Program-made: the position numbers and the translations under genes | Source: Fomitopsis serialis | Lineage: Eukaryota > Basidiomycota > Agaricomycetes > Polyporales > Fomitopsidaceae | NCBI RefSeq assembly: GCF_022376445.1 | Contig: NW_025954968.1 | Coordinates: 186,001-250,000 of the forward strand | Reading direction: 5' to 3' | DNA length: 64,000 nucleotides | The notes under the pieces: model-generated | Seen by the model: only the letters and a program-made list of their open reading frames with translations | Told to the model about the DNA's origin: nothing | Databases searched by the model: none | In this document: positions 47,814 through 60,386 of the stretch, piece by piece | Numbering within the stretch: position 1 is the stretch's first letter | How the letters are laid out: every line of letters starts with the position of its first letter

Positions 47814-50800
47814 TCATACCGCCCCTCCCATCTGCGCTACAAAGTCCTGCCAAGTCGTCTGCAGGCTCGGCGCGCTTTCGGGCGAGTATGACCTTGGGTC
47901 TCCGCCGTCCAGCGAGTTGCTCGGTGACGAGACGTACGCGGAGTTCGGATCTCCGGCGAGACCGTAGTCGAACACGGGGAAGTACTGAGGGAAGCTGGGC
48001 ACCATGCCCTCCATCAGCATACCCATTGACTGCTGTTGCTGCTGTTGTTGCTGTTGATACATATCGGTGGGCTGGCCGAAGGTCGTGCTGATAGGAGAGA
48101 GGTCCGGGTGCTGCTGTTGATGTTGGTCAAACGACGAAGACTGCTGGTTGTGCATATGGTGCATCCCGACGTTGGAAGGCCCAGCCATCGGCTGGTCATT
48201 CGTCCATCCTCCCACCTGTTGGGCCGGTGCCGGGGTCGGCACGAACGTGCGCAGGTACTGCAACACACTCGGGTGCATATCCTCCTGCCAATCCGTCTGC
48301 TTGAGCGGGAGTGGGACGATCGGATTGAGGGACGTCGGAGACCTGTCCATCAGTTGCGGGGACATCGACTTCTCCTTGGGTGCGACAAGTCGTGTACGAC
48401 CGCCGAGGATGTTCAGCTCGCTCGTCTGCACGTCCGCCGGCGATGAGGATTCTGTGGGTGACGACTTGACTTGGGGCGGGGAGTTGCGATACGTAGCGAG
48501 GCTTGCATGGGCCTTCGCCTGCAGGTTCCTCATGATGTCCTGTATATCCGTAACACAATCAGCACGTCGGGTACCACATAAGCTTCGCGACAGCAGGGCC
48601 AACGTACCAGGACCTTCTCTGCTTTAAAGAAGTGAGCCGCTTTTGCGAAGAGCTCGCATGCTGAGTCAAGCTGCACAAGCGCGGACGGTGCGAGACTCAT
48701 TGACGGACAGCGGGTCACGATCGAACCCAGTATGATCTATACGACACCCGAGATCAAATCGGAACACCCGTCAGCGCCGCTGCAACACAAGACAGCGTCG
48801 AATTTGATTGACGTACCGTACATGAGAACAGATGTGTCCAGAGGAACCACATCCGTTCGGTCAGTTCCTTCAGCTGCGAGTGTATGTTCCGGACGAGGGC
48901 AACTAGCGAGCCAGCGCTGCGGTATGCGGCGATGAACGAGCCCCCGTACGGACTGCCGAGTGGGTCGTTCGGGTGGTCGTTGATCGCGCGAGCAAAGAAC
49001 CCTCGGTGCATGTACAGGAGATCTGTCACAAACAGACACCCATCCCTGTCAGGTCTCGTATACCCACGCGAAGCGAACAAACTTACTCGACTCCCTGATG
49101 GCGAGGACGGTGTGCCGTTGGAGGATGAGGGGAATGCTATCAGCATAGTTGTTCGCACGCGCCTCCGTCGTCCCGAAGCCCGCAATCTGCAGCAATGCGG
49201 GGACGGGGAACGATCGCAGCCGGCGATCCAGCTGAGTCACCGTGCTGTACGTCGGCACCTTCGCACCGAACGCCTGGTCGTAGACGGAGTTCATGCACTC
49301 AGACGTAAACTTGTGTTTCCACCAATGGACTGCGTTGCCCAGATATCAGTGAACATAGATCCGGGCACGGAACAACCGCTATCACTTACATGTCAACTCG
49401 TTGTTCGGATCCTCTGCCTGAGGCTTCTTGCAGTCAATGTGCGCGAGTGAGAATGATGGCGGGCGGCCGAGTGTGTACGACTTGATGAATGAATGCCCCA
49501 GCATCAGTGATCAGCCCGCTCATATCATCAACTCAACAACGCACCTGTAGCAAGTCGTACGAATATACCTCCCAGAACGTCTCCCGACGCCGCTGGATCT
49601 CCACTGGCTCCAAATTCCACCGCCCCGCATCACGATCTGCCGAGGAATGACAGCGTCAGTGTCGTCAAGTCATACCGAAGCCTGTCCATATACTCACGCA
49701 GTCCCATCTAATGATGTAAGCAATCGTTTGTCAGTACAACGGCCATCTAACACTGAGAGCGCGACGCCGTAGTGGCGATACTCACGCTGACGCTTAGCTT
49801 GACGGCGAGACCCATGAACGCCCACCGGGTACCGACGCCCGTCCCATGCCGCTCGCAGAGGAAGAGGTAGAAAGCCATCAGATACTGCCGCCACAATCAC
49901 ATATATCAGTGGCCACTCCAGCCCGAAGACTTCTCTCTGTGATAGAGAGAAGCCTCGTATACGAAATACAACCACTTACCAATGCCTGTACTCCGCTGAG
50001 AGTCGGCTCCTCGAACACGGGACTCTGGAAGAGAGCCGCGCGCGCCAGTTGGTGGTATTTCTCCGCCTCAACGTTGTATGCAGGACGCGACAAGTCCATC
50101 AAGCTGCCGATGGCGAGTACCATGAACAGGAGCGCGAGTTGGTGGGAGAGCAAGGGATCATCGAGTGGTGGCGCGGTAGCGGAATAGAAGACGTTGAAGG
50201 CTTGTTCGTTGAAAGCCGCTGGGTCCACTGGATTATACCTAAACGCGCTAGTGAATGGACAATTCCGACGTGACAGAACAGAGTTACGTACATCCAGGCA
50301 GCATGTTGGTAATAGATCTGGCGCAATTCAGCGGCCTCATCGGCCGGCGGGAGATACCAGAAGAGTGAACGCAATTGTTCGAGTCGGCCCGAATCCGACT
50401 CTAGTGTTGGAGGAAGGTGGGACGCAACGGGGACCACGCTCGCCATAACGAGAATTTCTGGAGGAAGGAGCCGCCTAAGGTTATCTCTCCGGTTGTCCGA
50501 TTCCTGCTCTCGAGAATTCTCGTTCTGTGTGTCTATATTAGCCCATGGGGAATGCCACTCCTGGATGACACGCTATCGTACCGTCAGGAAATACTGCGGG
50601 ATGGGCATCACCCTGAGATTAGCTAGACCGAACGTGACCTAGATGGGCACGACATACCCAGGAACTGGTCGCCTGCCCGAAATAGCTCGTTCTTCCCGTA
50701 TCGCTGATATGCAATGACCCGAAATTGTCGACTATGTCGCTTGGGTCGTCCTGAGGGTGCCCGTTGCCCGCGACGAGTTGCGCGAGGCCTTCACGCTGAA

Positions 50801-51375
50801 TCGGTGCTTTGATCGTGAGGAGGTCATCTGCGAGGAGCGGATGTGGTTCTTGGGACTGTTGGGCATGTGATGTACGTAGGCCATCCTCGAGGTCGCGTAT
50901 TCGTGATGACAAGGCGGCGACCTTCTCGTGCAGCTCTTGGGTAGACGCAAGAACGAATCTACTGAAGAAAGGTGAGCGGGCGCATCCCGAGCAGGCAACT
51001 TGAGATGGATTGACCGGTTTCCTTTCCCTGTGGTCAAAGAGCCTTGCGGGGAGATGTAGTGGATCACGCGCGTGAGGACCGCATCCACTCACCATCCGGG
51101 CAGATCGCGGAGCAGCCTCGTTTTATACAAGACCCGCAAGGGATTTGGCGGTCGCAGCGTAGCTTCAATCTAGATCGAGGAGGAGTCGGTTAGCCAACTT
51201 TTTCCGTATTGCGAACCCCCGACCTCGGTCGGATCGGTGCCCACCTTCGACATTCGGCGCAAGACAGGCGCGTTGCGCCTCGCTTGCGCTTCTTGGGGAA
51301 ACCGGGTACCTCGCCGTTGCCCGAGGGGGGCGGCGCGACGAGGGAGGGGTCGGGCATGGGGGTGAAGGAGGTCAT
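47814..51375 (-). CDS. Zn2Cys6 fungal-specific transcription factor
   Basis: Nuclear regulator with an N-terminal binuclear zinc cluster, CAECRR joined by an intron to LKLRCDRQIPCGSC then IKRGCSAIC, giving all six cysteines. A basic patch (KKRKRGA) precedes it and a coiled-coil dimer segment follows (TQELHEKVAALSSRIRDLE). The middle is the fungal_trans domain (PPADEAAELRQIYYQHAAW, VQALYLMAFYLFL, MGLHRDAGRWNLEP, RRRETFWEVYSYD). The C-terminus is Pro/Gln-rich with nine glutamines in a row (48030-48056) and likely activates transcription; it ends FVAQMGGAV. About a dozen exons, one only 10 nt (49698-49707), keep frame throughout. The target genes cannot be told; neighbours give no pathway hint. 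Confidence 0.94.
49698..49707 (-). other. 10-nt microexon of the transcription factor gene
   Basis: ATGGGACTGC between CATTAG and GTGAGT joins KLSVS to HRDAGRWN, restoring the conserved MGLHRD motif of fungal_trans proteins. Confidence 0.8.
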
Positions 51376-54300
51376 GAGCGGTGATGGGGAGAGGACAGGC
51401 GAGAGCTTAAGTAGGGAGCGACGAAGCTTGTACGACGGGCGTCTATATGTCCCGAAGAGGCAGTTGTGGCAGGTGTGATCTAGCGCAGGAGATCGTCCAA
51501 CACGTGGCGATAACCCGTCTCACACTGACAAGCAGCGGCGAGCAGCTCTCCTCGCCCTCCCTGGCTTCATCCCCGCGGACTGCCCCCACTGCCCCCGCTT
51601 CCCCAGCGCGCTCGCAGAAGCCGCCACTCGCTGCCCATCACCCGCTGCACATCCCTGGCATGCGCCGGGCCTCGCTCGCCCCGATGCATCAGCGATATGC
51701 AGCTATCTAGATAGGGATCTATTGGTAGCCGGCCCAGCTCTTCCAAGGATCCTCCTCTTCCTCGTCTTCGCCACACTTCGCACTGCACCTCATTCAACTC
51801 GGCTGCCGACGTCAACTAGCAGTCCTGTGTCGCCCCGTATCGGCCCCAGCGGCGCAGTACTAACAATATACCAGTTCCTTGGTTCTCGGATCGATTTGTT
51901 GGTAACTAGTACTGTAGGCTTCGTTGCCCTCTCTATGGTTAGAACGTTCTCTTCCTGGTAGCGATTGACGGCACTCCGCTTTAATGTCGAACGCCCGCGA
52001 TGGACGCCCGTACGCACCATGATGCCATCCCTCGCGCGCAAGCCTGTCCCGCGAGCGCCCTTCATTTGGGCCGCCGTTCGATCATCGCTGCGTGCGATCA
52101 GCAGTATTGGCAATGTGCTGCGCAATGTACCATGCCCGGTCACAGAATGTTACGATCATAATTACTGGAGATGAGCTGGGTCCTCGACAGCGCTCCCACC
52201 GGCAGCCGGGGGATCGTCGCAGAGGAAGCACGGAACTATCTAGATGAAAATGTAGATAGGCTGCACGTCGAAGGCCAGACAAGGTAGCTTCGCTGCGTGC
52301 TGTGGCCGCGCATCGACCCCGACACCGTGGTTGTCTGACGTGCTTATCCGGTTGAGCGAAGCGCGTAGACAGACCGAGGCGAAAGGTAGACGTACATCTG
52401 GGCTGGACATTTGACACCCGAAATTAGCAGACAGTGAACTTGGTAAACCAGGTGAGAGAAGTCACCGACAGGAATAGCTGCGACATCCCCAGTCTGCAAC
52501 AATATTCAACCGACCAAGTGGCTTCCCGGTCTTCTGGCTTCTCGTCATCGTCTACCGCTGGGCTCTGGCTGGGCTCGATGAATAGCGGCGTTGAAGAAAT
52601 ATAGCTTACTCGACGCCTGGTGTCCACGGCCGCCGCCTCTCGATGGTTAGAACCATCGCCGCTGAAGGCTAGTCTGCGTGGACGCAGCCTGCAAGAGTTC
52701 CCCGTCAGCGCTCACGAAGTCCCGGACCATCTAGATACACTACCTACGAAACGCCCCAGGGTTCCTTGCTTATCGGTTACAATCGGGCACAACTTCTCGC
52801 CTTCTAGCGCAAGCATCCTGCTGCCGCTACCCACAACCCCAATTCCCATTCCTCGTTCCTGCAGCGAGCACCGCTGGAACCTCCCGCCAAGTATCTAGAT
52901 TCCATCGGGCTCACAAACGTCCGGTCGATACAATTATGTCACCAGCCACGAAACGTCATTTCAATTGGACTGACTTACACGTTCGATACTAGACACGAAT
53001 CGTCGAAGAGGCGGTGCATAGTGGACGCCTAGGTCGTATCCGCCGCGGAATGGAGAGCCGTGCGCGTCTCGACTGCATTGAAGGCGAGCCCGCACACCTA
53101 CGCTAGCGTACGCGGGGCCGGATCTGCCAGTGGTCAGTTCGAATAGAATGAGCACAGGTCGGTCCGATGCATCAACCCCTGCAACGGCCAGGGGTCTCCG
53201 GAAGTACTGGGACGTTGAGCGAGACTGGATGACGCAGACGATAGCGTACCTTTGCAGGAGTCGAGAATTCGGAGCAGAGTCGTGGAGCTGCTGTACGTAA
53301 GCCTCGAGGGCAGTACCTACAGAAGTCGCGGCGATCAAAGTGAATCGGCCAAAGCACGAAGTTCACCAACGTAGACCAGAAATGTATGCGCTCGCTGCCC
53401 CACATCGTTCACTGACAGTGCCTCGTGCGACGTGTGTCAATTCTGGCAGGTCGCTGAGTGGGCACGAGAGAAGACGGTGGGACGGCAAGAGCGAAAGAAG
53501 GAAGCATATTCATGATCAAGTCTCCACGTAAACCGCAGGGCAGCAAACGGAGCCCCCCGCATTCAAATGTAAGACCGATCATGAAATCGGGCGAATCGGG
53601 TACATGTCTTCCCCTGAGCCTCACGGGAAGGAAGAAGCACCTCGCGGACATGCCTGTGAGATGGAAGAAGAACGGCTAGACTCAGCTTCTGCGACACCGA
53701 GCGCCCGGAAAGCGACTTGCCATACCACAAGCAAACGTGTATGGTATCGCCGACGGTGGCACGACAGGCACGATGCAGACCTAGACTGCATCCACGGGCG
53801 ATAAGATGGGTCTATGCACAACAGTGAGTTCCCGGTAGCTTTGCGTTACGTTGCAGCCGCATGGATTCGTACCTGTCAGAGAGTCATGGGTCGGCCGCAG
53901 GCGGGAACGTCCGCTGTCGCGGACGCAACCTTTGAGCAAGTCGTCTGCGCATTTCCGGCCGAGCGGCGTGGGTGGTGTGCGAGGTCGTAAAGGGTGAATG
54001 CCGCGGACACCGAGCCCTCGATCGATTCGAAGCAGTGTCCGTCTCAGAGCGCAGCACGTCTGAGAGGGACGTTATCTCGATTCGGGCGATCCGCGTAGTC
54101 GGGCGAGAATCATCATGATCAACGTTCAACGCAATGTTCCACGGAGATAGAGAGTAAGTGGTGGTCCAAGCGGGCACGCCCGTAATACAGTGGCTCACCG
54201 ACTCGTCACTGTGTTCCAACTCTCATGCGGTTCACGTACTGTGCACCAACGTTCAGTGACACTAGCAATGCCACAGTGTACCGTAAGTCCTGTTGAGTTT

Positions 54301-54779
54301 TCTGTATCATTGTGTGGAAGAAGCGCTCCGTTTCCTGCGGGGTGTATCACAGATAGCATGAGACCTTCAAAGAGACGACTCACCTGACAAAACCGACGAC
54401 CATCCATCATTTCAATGGCATCACCACTTATACAATAGCAGAATTCACCCAAAGTTCGGTAATCTTTGGGGGAAAGCTCTGGGCTGTTACGACGACTTGA
54501 AGGACAACGCCACGATGGGCAAATTTGGAGAGTTGTACAATCCGCGTCACCTGCCTAGTTGGGCGGCTTTGTAGTGCCCTGTTTGGCATCGATCTACCCG
54601 ATCGCTATTTCTCCATTTTTCTCAGGCGCTCGTAGGCGGCCAGCGTTGCACTTAGCCTCCGTCCATGATGTCGGTGGGCAGTCTTTGGACGCGTCTTTGC
54701 ATGGGTTTCCGAGGTGAGCATCGTTGCTTGAATCTGTCTCATTAGGATGAGCCCTTTAGATGACGAGTCTGAAGCGGTC

Positions 54780-54802
54780 ACGGCGAGGCTTCCTCGCCGT
54801 GG
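54780..54802. other. Perfect 10-bp stem hairpin with nearby box C/D-like motifs
   Basis: CACGGCGAGG, loop CTT, then CCTCGCCGTG. TGATGA at 54811 and CTGA at 54846 follow, spaced like boxes C and D of a snoRNA. It could be a non-coding RNA or chance. Confidence 0.3.
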
Positions 54803-56191
54803 CTCACTTTGATGACGATCAAAATTTATACCATTCATGCTTTACTGATTCTTCTTGTCTTGTCTTCTTTGGCTATAAGAATATGTTGGCTGACGTTTTC
54901 TGCTGTCTTTCAGAGACTGCAGGTGGTGATACACGAGGAGCATGACACGACTTTCCGAGTCGCTTAACTGAGGTAGTACTATGTATGTCCTGTCTGACGA
55001 TACGTGCAGAATGCATGCCTCTTGTCAGCTGTCCCAACGAGTGGTCATCGCGACTATCACCATCGTCTTACCAGCAGCACTCCGTCATCTCCCTCACCTC
55101 CCTCACCAGAACTTCAGTGTCGGTCTCAAACCATGGCCAGTCTAACAATAAATGTATTGCCGGTGAGTCTCAAACCGTTTTGCCTTGGATGATGATACAA
55201 CCTAGTCCAACTGCTGTCCGAAAGCACACGTGTGGACACAACTACCTAGTTTCAGCCTTGGCTGATCTTCCTCATGCCGATCTATTCCTCGTATGGCTCC
55301 TTAACTTACTCTGTGTTGTCCAGGAGCATGCAAGGTCGCGGCATGACCCCATCAGGATACAATCCTATAGGGACTGGTATTGTGCAAGCGGCTACCGCGG
55401 ACGCGATATAGATGGTGAGTGTAAATTATCCATATCGTTCTCTGTCGGATGAAATAATCTTCGATGGGCGGACACGAATGCCTCCTGCCTACACCAAAGT
55501 CTCCTAGTGTACAAATTGGAGATGGGTTTGGGTGCCTGTTGATACACATCGACCAGCTGATTTTTGTGCTCTCTGCGTGTCCATCGTATTCATGCTTACT
55601 TACGTTTACCTTCTAGGTCATGCTTATGGTGTGAGAAATACGGCGGGGAAGCTCATAAGAGCTATTGCCTCGAGGCTCTGGTTCCATACACATGACGGGG
55701 TAGTCACAATTGTACTTGTATGGTCGTTCTCATTCGCTGTGAATTATATGTCTCATTTATCTCATGTGTACCTTTAATACTGCAGGCGGAATCTGGCATA
55801 TCCTTCTCACCCTATGCGACGATGACCAGCTGAACAACGTCATGACTCCCTGACGCATCCCCGATGCACGAACCGTGTTGTGGCAACGCATACGCGCGCC
55901 AACCTCGATCTTGTGGTGCTGCAAGCCGCGCTCACGGTTCATACGTATGGCTGGCCCCTGACAGTGACACTACGAAGGTGGTGGCGTCGAACCGTGGCGC
56001 TGCCGTACAGCTCTGGCCTTTCACGCTGAACACGCCGTATCGTCGGCTCATCAGTACATCGTGAAATTATGCAGAATGTATGGGGCGGCGGTTAGCCGGG
56101 GTCAGCTCGCATTGAATAGAGAGATTTATCTCACATGCCGACGGGCCCCGGCTATCGACGCTCCTTCACCCCCAATTCATTGCCGCCTCCA

Positions 56192-56289
56192 CACTCGCCA
56201 CTACTCTGCTTTGCTCACAACCTTCTCATGGCGGCCCACGCCACCTCGTCTTACTCTCCTCACCTGGTCAGGCGTCGTATCCGCGCGGC
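56192..56289 (+). repeat. Diverged direct repeat, copy 1
   Basis: About 98 bp starting CACTCGCCACTACTCTGCTT and ending near a CGTCGTATCCGCG block; it pairs with 56738-56829. The ends match well and the middle is diverged. Confidence 0.6.
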
Positions 56290-56737
56290 ATTGGGCACCG
56301 CGAATCGCGACGATAAGCCTGTAGCGGCGATTCGTGACGTTGACAATCCTCATACTCTCGGTTTTCTGCCTACCCTGTGGTGTGCCATGAGAGTGTACAT
56401 CCTGCCTGGGCCTGTACGGGCATGTGGGAGGAACTACGCTCGAGATCGGATAACCGCCGCAGCGGCAGCCATTGCATCATGAAGGCTATATGCCTTATTT
56501 CGTCCCTTTGGTTGTAAGTAGTTCCCTGCATGATACAGTATATCAGTAATAAAGTGAGCATATTTCAGCTTACGACCTCGAACCCGCTTCTCCCTGTCGT
56601 TGACGATCCTCCGGTTCAACATATGGGCCCCACACTCAGACTGGCATGCTGGATTGAACCTTTGCTCAACGCTCAGCGCTCAGCACTCACACTGCATCCG
56701 CCGGCCTAACTGCCCCCATTCGTCTCCTCCATGATCC

Positions 56738-56829
56738 CACTCGCCACTACTCTACTTTACTCGATACCTTTCCACGGCCCACCTTGTACTTGACTTCCCC
56801 AACCTCGTCAGCCGTCGTATTTGCGCAGC
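56738..56829 (+). repeat. Diverged direct repeat, copy 2
   Basis: Starts CACTCGCCACTACTCTACTT and ends CGTCGTATTTGCGCAGC. Several differences from copy 1 are transitions, mostly towards A or T. Confidence 0.6.
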
Positions 56830-57322
56830 GTGACCGCAGGTACGTTGGATCCGACCTTTGCTCGGCCAGTGACTCATGACCTCTACACTCGCACACAGGC
56901 CTACAATGTCTCGGGACGCTCGGTATAGATGTCTCGAAGAATTCTCAAACGAGCGTGTTCAACACGACGCCAATTCTTTCCAACGTGCACCGGCGGAGAA
57001 CCCACCGGCTCCCTATACGTGTACATGTGTAGCAGATGTCTTTGCGACATGCAAACGGTCGTGGTATTGTCATGCTTGATCTTCGTTTTGAGGGGAGTCT
57101 GAGTAGGTATTGAGTCACCAGCCAGTAGTTCTCTTCTGCACATGCTCGATGACAAGACGTGTTATTCGCTGCATCGGATTGTCTGACGCGGATCCGCCAG
57201 CCTCCGGCGTACTCTTCCGGAATCCGCGCTACGTATCGGAATCCAAGCACCGTCACCCAATCCGAGCCGCCCTCGCGCCTGGCCGAGCGTCCATTCAGTA
57301 CGGCGCACCAACCCGCTGTCCT

Positions 57323-57359
57323 CCTCAGACCTCAGGCCTCAGGCCTCAGACCTCAACCT
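57323..57359. repeat. Short tandem repeat (CTCAGGC-like)
   Basis: About five 7-bp units, CTCAGAC or CTCAGGC, in 37 bp. No function is evident. Confidence 0.6.
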
Positions 57360-57617
57360 AAATGCGCGTGTGTGGCTCGTGGTGACGATCATGCAACCTG
57401 GCACATGGGCTAGGGCAACGGCAAACAACCGCGTATTGCGGGGATACGGACTCGGAAGGCCCAGGGGGATTGTACGGGGCGTGATGAAGGGCAACGCGAT
57501 GCAGAAAAAAAAAGTCGATGCCGTGTATTGGAACAGGTGATCGCATCTCTTCGTATTTCGTGGGTTATCACTTCAGGCCTGAAAACGCTGTCTCATTGAC
57601 CATAACCATGTATGACA

Positions 57618-60386
57618 TCACTCTGCTATGTACACCCAGACCTCCCTGTTCCTATTCCTGCTATTCTCTTGCTTTATTTCGAGGCATTGTGTTCCATTGA
57701 ACGTAATCGACTGTCTCGGGGCTCCCAAACCTATCATGCCCGCTTTCCGCAAACTATCCATGGAAGGCACCTCTACTTCTGCCAGCCGCTTGTTTAGGGT
57801 CGAATTGTTTGAAACGAGCCACATGAGTTGCATTGGGCCGAAGTCGGCTGTAAGCGGAGTGTTTCTTGCGGTCCTAAGGGCTATGCCCATAGCCAGTATT
57901 GATATCACAGTAGACACTCCGAGGCCAACTGCAACCTAGATGAGCCGTCGATGAGCTTTTGGCTACTGGCAAGTTATATGTACTAACCTGTGCAACATTG
58001 ATCTACGCCACGTATACATGCGTTAACAAGATTGTCATTAGTAGGGGAAATTAGTCACGCGCCTTGAGGTGGAACATTGCTCTTGATCCTCGGGCGTTGC
58101 CAGAAAGAACGGTCACGATACCATCCTGGGCTTTGGCGCCAACCAAGTGGGCAGCTACGAAGTTGCACATAAGTCAGTATGTCTGAGACTCTGGCGACAT
58201 GGGGGCTTCATACCGGACCAGTATGCAGTAGCTGTCATACTGCCTGAGGTTGGGCGAGCCAATGAGTTTTATTGCACGGCAAAAGCCGCAAGAAACGTAC
58301 TCAATGCTTCTTCGAAGGCCGACAGGCTGACTGTCCCGTTTCTACCTGGGTTTCCAAGTATGATATCCATATATCTGGACTCGATCATTCAGCTTCGCCT
58401 CATTTGCTACACATCGAAACATACTCGGCCGATTGCGCACCTTCCTCGAAGGAAAGCGCTGATGATTCATCGGCACCGAGCGGCCCATAGCCACTCATTA
58501 ACCCCGCGCCAGTCAGTATGTAAGCCCACTTCCATCCAGTGAGCATGTGGTGGGATATCATGAGCGATCAAGGCAAACTCATGCAACGTACCGAATCGAC
58601 CTCAGGATCTGTGATCGTTTGACCAGTATCACTTTGTAGAGCCGGCTCCCAGGTGGCGCAAATGGACGACCTCTGCGTCTCTGTTGAATTGAGATCCACG
58701 GGTTGCCTTGTGACAGCATCTATGGTGATGACACTCTTTTCCCACTCCAGAGTACATCCTATTAGTTGGATTGGGGTGCTCGTGTTTCCTTCATGTTCAC
58801 GATGATTGAATAGGAGCCCCAGGTAACAAGGGCTGAGCATAGTACCTTTGACCTGCGACACAGATTGACCTTGACTATCTAACACATTTACGGTTGTCCA
58901 GAACAGCGCACTTCGACCCTGTGTTGAATCAGTTTATCACAGCCTAAAGGGTGGCTCAATATTCACACGAAGCACTCACCAAGGGTATCGTGACTGCTGA
59001 CCATAAGCCACCGACGTCCTGCTCCTGCTGTTGGTTGTAGTCATATGCAGTCACATACTGCAGATCCATCATAGCTCCGGTCGGCGCGGTAGGTTTGGAC
59101 AACCAGTTAGCTAGGTCCGACATTAGCATGAAATGCATTATACGACAAGGCAACGGGCCGCACTCCAGTTATCAAACCCAAAAGTAAAATTGTAGCGATC
59201 ATATACAGCGCTCACCAGGGTATAAATACCTGGCAAGCCCAGCGTGCGGGACTCTGCATCCTGGGTTGTTGCATTAGGGATGCATCCACAAGTGACGTTA
59301 GCCGTAGTGGCGTTGACGTAGACCTCCGCGAGACCAGTTTGTAGGCCAATAATATCGTATATCGTGCTGTTGGCGAGTCCAATAGTTGACAATATATACT
59401 GGCCAGAAGCTGCAATTGGGAGGAACGAAACCGCATCGGCCCACAGCTCGCCGGTTGATAGCATTGGATTAGATCTGGGTGAATTGTCATCAGGTAGGAA
59501 GGGGGAGCTAGTGAACACTTGCACGCACGACGATATGTTCGAATAGTTTGATATATTCAAAGATGGCATACCCAGAGTCACTGGGACCATTTCTGGGTCG
59601 GTCTGATTAAATGGCTGCATGGCGAACAGCGAGGGCGTTGTGATGTGCAAAGTGGAAATGCAGACGAGGTATGCGGTTACTTCGACTATCCCCAGGACAT
59701 ATGATGGGGATGAGACTTGTCTCCACATGTTCAGTATCGCGGCGCCCAGCCCCGTCCACGCGCTTGTGACATCCTGCACGGATGTTAAAGTGTGTCGTTC
59801 TGTAAATAGACTGCGCAGCGCCAGACACTGCGTGAGCAGAACAAGCAATGCGGTGTATGGCTGTCGGTGAATGTGATGTCAATAACGACCCAAGAGGTAT
59901 AGCTAAATTCTGCTCACAATGATAATGGCTTGTGACACAAGTGATGTGTAGGTTGGCATTGATGCGGCCAGTTGAGAAGACATGACGAACGAGTATTCAG
60001 CTCGGCGGGCCCAGACGCACAGGAGGACAACGTGTGCGGCGACGAGAAGAGCATGAAGAAGTAAGCATACAGGACCAATGAGCTTCCGCATACCGCGTAT
60101 ATCAGCTGACGATGAGGAGGACGACGAAGAGAACAAAGAGGATTTGAATACATCTGTTTCCCACTGCGCTCCCTATACTTATGAATGTACCATCTCGCAT
60201 GCGATGCAGTTCGTGGCATTTGTTTGATGATCTGACAGAGGCGAAGAGGTAGTCATAAGGTTCGCTTCCGGATCTATGCGTGAGATGTTGGCCATTGGTA
60301 CCTGCCGGAAGCGTCAGTTGAGCTTGATCAGTGCTGGACGACACCGACCGGACGCCCGGAGCAAGTTCTGCCATTCCAGTAAGCAT
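57618..60386 (-). CDS. Multi-pass membrane protein of a mushroom-specific family, function unknown
   Basis: N-terminal helices (IQILFVLFVVLLIVS, IGPVCLLLHALLVAAHVVLL, AIII joined to PYTALLVLLTQCLALRS, VLGIVEVTAYLVCISTLHI) precede a long ectodomain with many Asn-X-Ser/Thr sites (NISNYSNIS, NATTANVT). Two joins are clear: intron 59163-59215, and exon 59162-58980 followed by GRSALFWTTVNVLD. The last exon holds STVISILAMGIALRT, PLTADFGPMQLMWL and LRKAGMI, ending at 57620. The layout fits a large unnamed family seen in polypores and relatives. The start is uncertain: ATGs at 60386 and 60136 are in different frames, and the link between the first two helices near 60110 is not resolved. Exons between 57920 and 58560 are only partly clear. 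Confidence 0.75.

Larger units (their letters stand above)
51376..57617. other. 6.2-kb stretch with no recognised gene
   Basis: Many short frames, none with a known motif. It contains a perfect hairpin near 54780, a diverged direct repeat (56192 and 56738) and a CTCAGGC repeat near 57323. Splice-like signals around 55140-55420 hint at a small spliced transcript, but no family can be named. Confidence 0.45.

Noticed and set aside
55130..55440. Possible small spliced gene (ATG near 55133, GTGAGT donors near 55163 and 55419)
   Set aside because: Splice-like signals exist but the protein is short with no known motif; too little to report as a CDS.
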